From contig NC_135214.1 in the NCBI RefSeq assembly GCF_052324685.1, positions 501,001-565,000 of the forward strand: DNA of 64,000 nt, in the 5' to 3' direction. The notes beneath the pieces are model-generated. The model did no database searches. It had not been told where the DNA came from and saw nothing but the letters and a program-made list of their open reading frames with translations. Shown here in pieces: positions 1 to 12,696 of this stretch. Made by a program: the position numbers and the translations under genes. Numbering within the stretch: position 1 is the stretch's first letter; the number at the start of each line of letters is the position of its first letter. This DNA is from Brachyhypopomus gauderio (lineage: Eukaryota > Chordata > Actinopteri > Gymnotiformes > Hypopomidae).

Positions 1-183
1 TCAGAGATCCCAGAATCACCTCTGCTCACACTAAACATGATCACTCCGGAGAGCTGGATGGTTGAAGCGGTTCGCAGTTCCTACGACCTCGACAACATTC
101 ACCTTCAGGAGGTACCAACGCTGGGCCCACATCTACATCGCAGAGACAGCTCTGGGGAGTGCTGTGGCAAAATATTACCGCTG

Positions 184-223
<40 letters not shown>

Positions 224-800
224 GTGCGTGTGTGTGTACCAGGTGAACGGGGTGGTGAAGGCGGAGTATGAGCTGGAGTATCTGCTGTTGGAGGGTCACT
301 GTTTTGACATGTCCTCTGGACAACCTCCCCGTGGCCTGCAGTTCACACTGGGCATGAAGCAGGAGCCCCTCATGCAGGACACTATTGTCATGGCAAACCT
401 GGTGAGCCCCGCCCACCGGCCCTGCTGATTGGATGCCTAAGCTACTGATATGCGTGGGCACCCTTGTACAATGTCTGTCGTTTGTGTCCTGTAGGGTTAC
501 TTCCAGCTGAAGGCCAACCCAGGTGCCTGGATCCTGAGGTTTCGTAAGGGTCGCTCCGAGGACATCTACCAGATCCAGGCGTGAGTGGTTCTGTATTTAG
601 AGCACACAGACCTGCAGAACGCAGCCGAGTCTGTTACACAACCGAGACCTCCTGGAAGCTTCAATAGCAACAGTTATTAAACTTGCACTGACCTCCATGG
701 AGACATACATGTACATTATGTAAATGTGCCTTATTTGTCAATTGTGATTTTCACCCCAATCGAAATTTGTCCTCCGCATTTACCCATCTGTGCAGTGTGA

Positions 801-846
<46 letters not shown>

Positions 847-1528
847 GCACACACACACACACAATAGTGATCACTAGGGGGCTGTGGTGCACACGTGCCC
901 AGAGGTGGGCGGCCCTAGACCGGCGCCCAGAGAGCAGCTTGCTCGAGGGCCCCTAAGGCATGGCCTCAGGTCTGGGAATCGAATCCACGACCCTCCGGTC
1001 ACAAGACCAGTTCCCTAACCACCAGACCATGACTGCCCCATTATTATACATAATTATCCATAGCTGCCTACACTGCATTTTTGTGTGTGCGTGCATGCAC
1101 GCGTGTGTGTGTGTGTGTGTGTGCGTGCGTGCGTGTGTGTGTGTGTGTGTGCCAGCTGATTCTGTGTCTGGATCCGTGCTGATCTCACCATGAGTGAAGG
1201 CCGGTGATGCAGAAACACAGAGTTTGTGAAGAGGGTGTGTAGCACACCAGCACATTAAAACAGCTACAATGGCCCATTTCGCAGGACCGTGTTTGTGTTG
1301 GTTGGTTTGGGTGTGGGTTGAGGTGGGGTTGATATGGGAGTGGGGGTATCAGAATCCTCCGTATGCCCCATGTGAAATGCTGTGACCCCCCCCCCATTCC
1401 CCACTGCAGGTGTAAGTAAAAGCCAGTGTCATTATTCACTCTGGCAGCGTCGTTACTCATCTGGTTAACATTCGTGCAGTGTGGTTATAAGGCCTCCCAC
1501 AAGTGTGTGTGTGTGTGTGTGTGTGCGT

Positions 1529-1586
<58 letters not shown>

Positions 1587-1793
1587 GTGTGTGTGTGTGC
1601 GCGTGTGTGTGTGTGTGTATGCAAACAAACGTGGTCCTGGGAAATGTGCCATTGTAGCTACTTTAATGTGCTGGTGTGCTACACACCCTCTTCACTCCAC
1701 ACACTCCGCGTTTCCGTAGCGTCTGGCTTCACTGCCGTCGTGGTGAGATCAGCACCGGTCCAGACGCAATTGTGAAATCAATTATGCGTGCAG

Positions 1794-1838
<45 letters not shown>

Positions 1839-4800
1839 GATACAGACTTGTCTAGGCTGCACTCCCTTGCTGTTCAGCATTGGCAGGCTGTGAAATGACG
1901 GATGACCCAGTGGGGGGATTGCATACTGACATCCCGCACTTACCGTCAAATTAATCACTCCAGTCTAATCAATGGCTGCATGGTTACTGGGAGGAGCTGA
2001 GCGCTGACTGTAATGATGCACTGAACCCAGCTTGGCTGGGTATTCATCATCCTGTAGAGGTGGAGCTTCTTCATAGCGGCCTGCGTCTGACGCCTGACAG
2101 TAGCACACGACTCTGACCCAACACCACTCTGACCCAACACTACTCTGACCCAACATGACTCTGACCCAACACCACTGTGACTCATCACGACTCTGACCCA
2201 ACACCACTCTGACCCAACACCACTGTGACTCATCACGACTCTGACCCAACACCACTGTGATTCATCACGACTCTGACCCAACACTACTCTGACCCAACAC
2301 CACTGTGACTCATCACGACTCTGACCCAACACTACTCTGACCCAACACCACTGTGACTCATCACGACTCTGACCCAACACCACTCTGACCCAACACCACT
2401 GTGACTCATCACGACTCTGACCCAACACCACTGTGATTCATCACGACTCTGACCCAACACTACTCTGACCCAACACCACTGTGACTCATCACGACTCTGA
2501 CCCAACACTACTCTGACCCAACACCACTGTGACTCATCACGACTCTGACCCAACACTACTCTGACCCAACACCACTGTGACTCATCACGACTCTGACCCA
2601 ACACTACTCTGACCCAACACCACTGTGACTCATCACGACTCTGACCCAACACCACTCTGACCCAACACCACTGTGACTCATCATGACTCTGACCCAACAC
2701 CACTCTGACCCAACACTACTCTGACCCAACACTCTGACTCCTCACGCTTCTGTGGAACATTATGCTCAATCTGCGATGACAGGAGGGCAATCACTGCCGT
2801 AGTCTAGATTGAATTTCTTTCATTATCCTTCATATGTCGGCGGTAATCTGTGCTTGTGTTAATCCCACGCATATCTTCGCCGCAGGCACGACGGCACGGA
2901 CTCGCCCGCTGACGCCGGAGACGTGATCGTCGTTCTCAACAGCTTTCACAGCAAGATCATCAAAGTCAGAGTGAGTAGCACAACAAAGTCCTGCTCGGCT
3001 ACAGCTACACCCCCACCCTCCTCCCCACCCCCCTGTTAATCCAGCTACACCCCCACCCTCCTCCCCACCCACCCTGTTAATCCAGCTACAGCTACACCCC
3101 CACCCTCCTCCCCACCCACCCTGTTAATCCAGCTACAGCTACACCCCCACCCTCCTCCCCACCCACCCTGTTAATCCAGCTACACCCCCACCCCCACCCT
3201 CCTCCCCACCCACCCTGTTAATCCAGCTACAGCCACACCCCCACCCTCCTCCCCACCCCCCTGTTAATCCAGCTACGCATAGACCTTCCGCACGACCCCT
3301 CTCCCTCTATCCGTTTGTCTCACCTTTCCCGCTACGTTCTGATGGAGCCTCGCTGATGTTGGAGCCCAGCAGACTGAACCTCCCAGTAGATGGCAGCGTG
3401 TACGATACACTGTGCTACATGCGCTCACAGGTGGGTATACATGTTTACTCCGTGACATCTCCGTGTGGCCAACAGGTCCAGAAAAAGCCTGACAAACTCA
3501 ATGAAGATCTCCTGAGCGAAGCCACAGAAGACAGAGGCCTGTGGGACTCCATTACGAGGTAATCATTGATGCTGTGTCAACTCTGACACCGTGTCCCCTT
3601 GCTAGTCTGGATGGGTCACCTGTTTGGCATTTGGACGCTTGAGAGACGCTGTGTGTTCACTCAGTGATCCAGAATGGGTTGTTTTTTTTATCTTAAGACA
3701 GACTGTCTAGACCACATGTGTCAAAGTCAAGGCCCGCGGGCCAGATCCGGCCCGCGAATTGATTATCTATGGCCCCCTGGATGATATTTAATTACTATTA
3801 GAACCGGCCCGCAGGCCACAGCCGCCCGATGGTGTTTTGCACGCACAAACACTACATTCCCCACAATGCAACGGTAGCCCGCGAAGTCACTGCAGCGCGC
3901 ACAAGCGGCGAGGGTCAGCGCGGCGAAAATGACGTAATCGCAGTGGCTCTGCCCGTGCGCGAGGGCGTCGCGCGCTGAATTCGCGAGGTCATGCACCTCT
4001 CGAAATTTGTAACTTTGCGCGCACCAGCACATTAAACTTAATAAAGTTTAATATTTATACATCTATTCGAAATGATTCTAAATAATTCGCTTTTTATTCA
4101 CATTATTTAATGGTTGTTTATTTTCAAAACGCCCAATCTTAACGACTTCACGTTCTCTCATGTTTCGTCCTGGAATTACAAGAGGCTCGTATTTGTTAAC
4201 CTAATACAAGAGAACTGTTCAGTCATACAGATATTTGTTGTGAAACGAAGTAGTTACAATTTCAAGCATTTTCAACTTTAGCCTAAATTCCAGCACTTTT
4301 CAAACCTTTATTACTTTTTTCATTTAATGTACAGAACATGTTTTCTTTGCAGGAAGTTTGCTTTTATCTGTTTGCTTGTTGAAAAATGTTTTTACTTGAA
4401 ATTACTGACAGATCCATAAGAAAATATTGCTTTATTCATTTAAGCATTAAATAATAAACACTGTGTTAGGTCTTGGTTCAATAGGCTATGTGCAATCATT
4501 TCAATATGTTTTAATAAACATTGAACCAGTCCGGCCCTCGGCTTGTAGCAAATTTGGTTTTTTGGCCCTCGGTGTATTTGACTTTGACATCCCTGGTCTA
4601 GACCAAACCTTTACATTAACGCTACAGATGCTCTTATGCGGAGTGGTTTACAGATATGAATTAGTACTGACGGTAGGTCTCCATACCTACTGAACGTTTG
4701 ATCTAGGTAGTGGTTGCTCCCCCAGCTGAGCTACGGGACTAGATAGGGTGTTTTTGTTTTTAATTATCATTCAGATCAATTACAGTCTGTTTTTCTTTGC

Positions 4801-5764
4801 ACAACAGGCAGGTTTTGAGTGTGTTCTCTCCTTGTTTTTGCTATATTAATAGCAAGTACACATGCCTGATGGGTACTTGTCACTGGTTACTGATCAGTGT
4901 GTGTCTGTATACGTGTGTGTCTGTATATGTGTTTGTGTGTGTGTGTGTGTGGGTGTGCGCTTTCGTTTCAATGAACTTGGTTAACTTTGTGATCTGTCTC
5001 TTCGTTCACTGCTGTCTCGTGTGAAGTGTGTGGAGTTCTTTGGAGAAAAGGTAGGGAGCTGAAACTTTAAATCTACCCCCCCCCCCCCAACACCCCCTCC
5101 CCCCACGTCGGAGGATGACATCACTCTAGTTTTAGCGTAACTCAGTCATGTCCCTGCACACGTCATCTTTCAGCAGTTGTGTACAAGTCTGTAATGATTG
5201 TCCTCAGGCAGTTTAGGGGTTCAGTGTGATGTGGGCTGTCTGTGTTGTAGTCTCTGTCCCACTAGTCTTTGTCCCACTTGTCTTTGTCCCACTAGTGTCT
5301 TTGTCCCTGTCCTCAGGCGTCCTCCACTCCCTGTGGCTGCTGCCTCGGCGTTTTGCACAGTGCTGCCCTCTACTGACAGCTCATAGCAGCAGCATGAAGG
5401 ACTTTATTTCAGTGCAGGATGTTGTTTCCTAGGTTTGAACAGCTGGGTTATATAGGAGCGCTGCATAGTGTGGGACACGGACTGAGGGCTTTTCATTTTC
5501 ACTGTTAAGAGTTTAGACTTTATCCTCTTTCAGCTCCAACATGCTTTCATGGCCTGAAGTTCTATAGTGCTGCCGTCAGCATCCCTGCAGCCTCTGGCAG
5601 CAATTTAAATATATATTTTTCTTTTAATTACTGAACTGAAACCTTATGATCAAATGTTCAGCCTCGGAGAGTAATTAAGAAGAGGGTTCGATATCTAGCG
5701 TGTGTGTGTGTGTATGTGGGGGTTAGCAGGATAGAAACCAGGGTTGTGTTTAGAGCTGTAATCT

Positions 5765-5830
<66 letters not shown>

Positions 5831-6225
5831 CTGAACGAGTGTGTGCGTGCGTGTTGGATCGATTGCTTCGGCTTACCAAAGAGAGGCATCTGGTTCAAAC
5901 CCACTTGAGTGTCTCTGCCCGGTGTCTCCTGTATGGACCAGTACACTACCTAGTCACAGTTCCACACACCCAGTGCTTCTGAACGGTATCAATGTTGCTG
6001 AAGAAGAAGCATTCAGGGGATACTTAAGTGTGTGTGTGTGTGTCTTGCAGTCTAACGGGCGGTTCAAGTGTGGAGGAAGGAGATTCGAAGAAAGAAGATG
6101 TACTTAACATCTTCTCAGTAGCCTCTGGACATCTATATGAGCGCTTCCTGAGGTAAGATGTCCATCCACCCACGACCGCCCCTGCTGGCTACATCTTCAC
6201 TCCCCACTTCACGCCTCAGCCTCTG

Positions 6226-6271
<46 letters not shown>

Positions 6272-6364
6272 AATAATGATGCTCTCTGTCCTCCAGCATA
6301 CCAAAACGCCCATCAAGTTCTGGTTCCTGAAAAACTACCTTTCTCCCTCCTTTAAGGTGAAATC

Positions 6365-6415
<51 letters not shown>

Positions 6416-6461
6416 AGGTGTGTGTGTGTGTGTGTGGAGGTGTGTGTGGAGGTGTGTGTGG

Positions 6462-6534
<73 letters not shown>

Positions 6535-9500
6535 ACCCCCTCCACACCTCTCCACTATTCTAGTGCAGAGGTATCGCGGTCTGTTTATTACATTTATCCT
6601 TCATCCTATTACTGGTACATTGTTGGATCACCTGTGAGTCTGAACCTGACAAGCTGAAACTTTAGAGACCTTTTATAAAAACGCTACGCAAATAACAAAC
6701 CTCAGACTTGACTAGCCTTTCAGGCATAAAGCACAGACTACCAGCAATTCACAGAGGACAAAATAAACTCATGTTGCGTAAGGTTCAATGCCGAATCAAC
6801 AGTGTGTGATGAATTATTTAACATGTAAAATGAGTGTTAGTGGGAGGCATGTCGCAAAGCTCCTTTTTTGATGTGAAGACTCTTCTGGTGTGTGTGTGGG
6901 TGTGCATGTGTGTGCATGTATGCTCTTGTGCATGCTCGCGTGCACACGTGTGTGTGTGTGTGTGTGTTTTGTCTGTGTGTGGGTGTGTATGCCTGTGGTG
7001 TGTGTGGGTGTGTATGCCTGTGGTGTGTGTGTGTGTGTGTGTGGGTGTGTATGCCTGTGGTGTGTGTGTGTGTGTGTGTGTGTATGCCTGTGGTGTGTGT
7101 GTGTGTGTATGCCTGTGGTGTGTGTGTGTGTGTGTGTGTGTGTGTACAGGAGTCCATTCCCCACATGGCGGAGGCGTATGGTTTCCAGTATGAGCTGGTC
7201 CAGTATAAGTGGCCGCGGTGGCTCCACCAGCAGACGGAGAAGCAGCGTATCATCTGGGGCTACAAGATCCTCTTCCTGGACGTGCTCTTCCCTCTGGCCG
7301 TGGACAAGATCATCTTCGTGGATGCTGATCAGGTAGGCGTGAACTGGGCCGTCATACGTGCCCCGTGGCTTAAAGCACAGAGCTAATGCAGACCAGCGTC
7401 CCACGCCAACATCTCCCGGGCTCTCCTAAGAGCGGCATGTCCGTTCAAACAAGATGGTCTCACAGATTTCAGAGATGTTGCTCTCACGACTGAATGCTGT
7501 GATTCTCAGTATTAAGTAAGGGCGGTTAAATTCAGACCTCCATATTCATTTGATTGAAGACGAGACGACGCAGAACCGGTAATGAAGTCCAGAGATCGGG
7601 TGAACTTCGTTGCTTCTTTAGCAGCTGCGTTAATTGTGTTCCACCTTTTTTCAGATAGTCAGGGCAGATCTGAAAGAGCTGCGTGACCTGGACCTGGATG
7701 GCGCCCCCTATGGCTACACGCCGTTCTGCGACAGCCGGCGAGAAATGGACGGGTACCGTTTCTGGAAGACTGGTTACTGGGCCTCGCACCTGGGCCACAG
7801 GAAGTACCATATCAGGTTAGACCAAGACAAACGTGCTTTAAACACACGTCATCGGGCATTTATGAATGTTGGTGGCTTCCCCTGGCTCACGGGATTACTG
7901 GACATTGACGGCTGGTTAAACGTTTTGAGGGGAACGCAAACAAGCTGCAAAATCAAAGCACACACAAAAGACAACAGAAGTATCCCACCGAGATTCCACA
8001 GTGTTTGGTAATAGCAGAAAAATAATTGTATTAAATCAACTTGCTAGCGTAGCAATATATGCTCAAAATGTATGCTAGTTTGGTTATGATTTGCTCCGGT
8101 TATATTTCATTTAACAGGCGTTCATTTAACACGCAATCTTAACATCTTTACGCGCTCTCAGATTTCTCGCTGGAATTACAAGATGCGGAACGTTTCTTGC
8201 TCGTATTTGTAATGTAATCAGAGGTGGGCATTCCAGGTTCAGTAAAAGTCCTCACCAAGATTTTGCTCAGGCTTCCTGGACTGTGTTGATTCCACTAATT
8301 GTACCTGGCTTGCATTAATTAGAAAATTCAGCAAGCTTGAGTAAAATTCTGGGAAGGACTTTTACTTTCTGAACCTGTAATACCCACCTCTGAAGGTAAT
8401 ACAATTTTCAAGCATTTTCGAGGATTTCAAGCACCCTTACGAACAAGAAATTGGGTCTGTCTGCTCCAAGCTTCTTTTTTCTTTTTTTTCCTTAAACCGA
8501 GCGCCTGGTGAAGGGGTTTGTTTGTGAGGATAAAACAGAATTTTCCATCATTTGGAAGAAATTATGTGCCAGCTTTAACTGTAAACTCAACAAGTTAAAT
8601 CTATATGTCTATTTATTCTCTGGACACTCTGATGGGGGCGGCGCCCCAGCGCCCCCTACTGACGAGCCGCTGTTATTGGAATATCATGGAATTTTAAAAG
8701 TCTAATTCAGACACAGAAAGTCAAGGATTTTATCGTTTTTGCGTCAAGCCATGGAATATCCAAAATTCAGGGAATTTTGTTGGTAGGATCTTTTTGAATT
8801 TTAGTTGCCATTTATGAAAATATATTTTCATATGTTTTCCATATTGCGTGAGGGATTTTTAGAATTGCTTGCCCTACAATAACAAAGGGTTTTTCCATTA
8901 ATTGTATGTCATGGACATTCAGCTTTTTAGGAGGGAATTTGAATTGGGTAGCCACGTACCGCTGAATTCCTAGATTTAGTCAAGATGAATGTGTTAACAT
9001 TGCTCAGTGCAGTTTCATGCTGTGTTACACTCTTCTCTGTCAACACAGTGCACTTTACGTGGTGGACCTGAAGAAGTTCAGGAAGATCGCAGCAGGAGAC
9101 CGTCTTCGTGGCCAGTACCAGGCCTTAAGTCAAGACCCTAATAGTCTCTCCAACCTGGACCAGGTCAGTACCTCTACAAGGGTCTTGGCGTTTAACCCGT
9201 TCCTCGAAAGTCTCGGTATGGTAACAGGTTTGGGTCTTGGCTGTCCTCTTTCCCCTGTAATGGTGGCAGGACCTTCCCAACAACATGATCCACCAAGTAG
9301 CCATCAAGTCCCTGCCGCAGGACTGGCTGTGGTGCGAGACCTGGTGTGATGATTCGTCCAAGGCCACCGCCAAGACCATCGACCTGGTACGTCTCCTTGG
9401 ACTTCACATTAATCATTCAAATTAGAGCTGTGACCGCATCACTTGCGTTTCCGTCTGATGGCAGTACATCCCCAGATGTGCTTTATAGTGTGAAGTACCA

Positions 9501-12500
9501 GTCACTGTTAATGTTATTTTAGGCCTCCGTGATCCACATTTTCTGTTTGTGTTCGTGCTGTACAATTTGGGCGTCAGCTAAGCCAGTAATCAGGATCTGG
9601 AGAGCATCACTGTTGGTTGGATCTTCTGCGCACGTATTGTTCAGTTATTTTTGGGACGTTATTCACGTTGAAATGTCTCCGGTTTTGTCAGTTGCAGGAG
9701 TCAGTAGGTGTAAGGAAGTAGGTGGAGTCTGACAAGGAGAAAATGCCAATAATTTCCACCCTGCGACTTTCTGGGTGTCCTAGATTCTTAGAAAACCGGG
9801 GGTTAATTATGGTCACCTGTTGGGATCTTTTGGAAACCAACCAGATCTGATTTGGACAAGAGTGATCAAACACACCGTGGAGATGCTGTGAGTTGAAATA
9901 ATTAATTCCTGTTCCTAACCCACCCGACGGGACATCAGTTCAGCGGGACGTTGTCCTCGACAGCAGCAGGGCGGCCTGTCCAATAACTGAAGAACCTCTA
10001 CGTACTCGTGTCAGCTGCAGATCTTGTGATCAGTCTGTGTACGCTACAGCGTAAGAACAACTGCACGAAGCCTCTAGTCTCCCACCAGCAGCCCAAGCTA
10101 AGAACCACCCATTCCTAGCCACCAATTATTTATTTGCTCTTAAGATGTTTCATATGTAGAACTTTGAGGGCTATGACAGACAAAAACTCTACCTAACTTG
10201 GAGAAAAAAAAAACGAATACAACAAAACTTCCCTAATTTCCCAAAATAAACAACAGATATATAAGACAGACACAAAATGTCCTCCCCTGCTGTTTTGTTC
10301 TAGTCTCATACAGGCAAACATAAAAACACACAGTGGCAGGTGAAGGTAACGGTTCTTATCGCTCTCTGGCTGCACGGTCAGGTCAGCAGGAGTGCCGAGA
10401 GGAGCCTCAGACCACCTCGGTACAGACCTCCCCCCACTTCATCTCCCTCCAGCGGACGCTTGATCCAAGACATCTGACCCGTGAATCATCAGGACCGAGA
10501 GGTGCTCACACGGCACCTCGGTGACGAGGGCTGTTCGCCTCACAGGACGTAACGGAGGACTAAGAACAAAAGCTGCTTCTACACGTCTCTCCTTAATTGG
10601 AGTTGTCTGGGGTTCACGTGGCCTCCCCACCACTTCTCGGTTTCGTTTAGGTGAAAACACTCTCACCGGTTTAAAGAAATCACAAGATCGCTTGTGGGTT
10701 CAGTTTACAGCCACGGACATGTTAGCAGTATCTCCACTGGCAGAAATGCAAACAGCGTGATGCTGCTTGAACTTGTGAAGCACTTGGTCTCACCTGGTCT
10801 CACGTGGGCTCACTAATCTCCACCTACAGCCATAACACTGTTTGCCTTAGCATGGCCCCAAGACATTTCTTGCCATTTTAAGAGGTGATGATGCTCAAAA
10901 TTTTGCAGGAGCACAGCACCAAATATTTCAGGTTCCTCGGACATAGCAGATGCGGCTGTGAAGGACGAGGATCTATCTGTGCTGAATCAGACAAATCACG
11001 GAGATGTGTAATACTGGTGCCCCCTGGGACTTCAGCTCGACACCCTCTGATTATATTCTTTACACCAAGCCTCCTGTACTGTGCCATGTTTACAGTTGTG
11101 GGTATTTGGAGTGATGCTACAGACCGAGACTTAGCAAGAGTGTTTGAGTCACGTTTTTATATAATTATTGTGGAAATATAGAAAGAAAAATTAAGAAAGC
11201 ACATTTATTTAAAAAAGGCTCATTATCACATTTTAACCCAGCCTACTGTAAACCTAAGGGCTTCATAACACAGCCACACTAGTTCTGTGTATCTGCACAT
11301 CTACCCCCTTCTGGGTCAATGTCTTATTGCAGCAGTCTAACACTTCATGTCTCAGACCACTACTCTGTCCTTCTACCAGATCTCTTTATACAGTTGTGAA
11401 TTTGTTGTTCTCTCCTAAGTGTTTAGCTGCCCAGGTCTTGCTGTGATGCACACTGCTAGGGAGAGAAAATACCACAGATACCACCATATTTCCTCCATTT
11501 GTATACAGTCAGTCCTCCTGAGGACTGATGAACACACGGGCCTTTAACACATTTTGTGGCATTTACTTTTCTACGCTTCTCATAATGTGCACTTAAGACC
11601 AGTTACCAGAACACCTAACACCAGTTGCCTTTAGTTGTTGGCTTAGAGGTTTACATTTATGGCATTTAGCTGACACTTTTATACAAAGTGACTTACAATT
11701 ATGCTCAGGGGCTCAAGAGGGCAACTTGAGGCTTGATCTGCCAACCTTCCAGTTACTAGTCCAGTACCTGATCAACTGCCCTGAGGGTTTCCAGCCTGCC
11801 GTCTCTTCTTTAGTCTTTATTTTCTTGTCAATGATTTTAACCTTCGATTTGTGCCTCTAGAGACCCCATACCCAAATAGCGGCTATCTATTTCTGGCCCG
11901 CGAGCTGTTTTGAAAAGTATTATTATTATTTTTTTTTTTTAAGGAATCTTTTTTTTTCAATCGTGCTATCCGCTCTTATTTTGAAATCGTGCACCGCGAT
12001 CTCAAGACGATGCCGAGGATTGCCTTTATGGCAGGTAGCGGACGCCCAAATGCGTTCGCCACACTCCCCCATCCCCCCCCCCCCCAACCCCCACCCCCCC
12101 GGTCGACAGTTTACGTTCAACCGCCGCCCCCCCTAACCGGCCGCTTCAGTGATTGAAAAAATAAAATGTGGCCCGTCATCATTTCTATTTGAGTACCCCT
12201 GGTCTAGAGACTCAGTTACAGCTTTCTCTCACAGTATCTCTTGTGAAGGTTAAACATCTAAACGACAGGAGATCATCTACAGATGGAGTAGGATGGAGGA
12301 CTGAACCTTTACGGTGGAGCCACAGATCTGCAGGCAGAGATTCTTTTAGGTGCCTTCAGTCTGATCAGGAAGGGAATGACCTAATGAAGGGCCACACATC
12401 CTCACTGGTCCTCGCTGGGCAGCGTGTGCACAGACAAGAATAGCAGGCTCATTTACACCTTGCACCCTGCACCCTGCACCCTGCACCCTACACCCCTGCC

Positions 12501-12648
12501 TCAGACGCTGCACTGGGAAACGTCTCATTAGAGCTGCAGGCAGATGATTACCTCTCACCTCCTAGGAGCTTTTATTCTTGGCCAAGCACAGAGCTCCGTT
12601 TAATCTTCTACCTTGATGTTATCATCCTGTAATTTACAGAAAGATTGA

Positions 12649-12696
<48 letters not shown>

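Noticed and set aside
974-1037. Possible tRNA gene on the minus strand
   Set aside because: A and B boxes are present but no cloverleaf with anticodon stem closes; it is the head of a SINE.
3763-4032. 89-codon minus frame inside the hAT-like element
   Set aside because: Shows no transposase features; the GC-rich ends of the element avoid stops by composition.
6335-7404. Long frames rich in Cys-Val or Thr-His repeats
   Set aside because: They are translations of (GT)n/(CA)n; the only real coding here is uggt2 exons 6272-6356 and 7150-7332 on plus.
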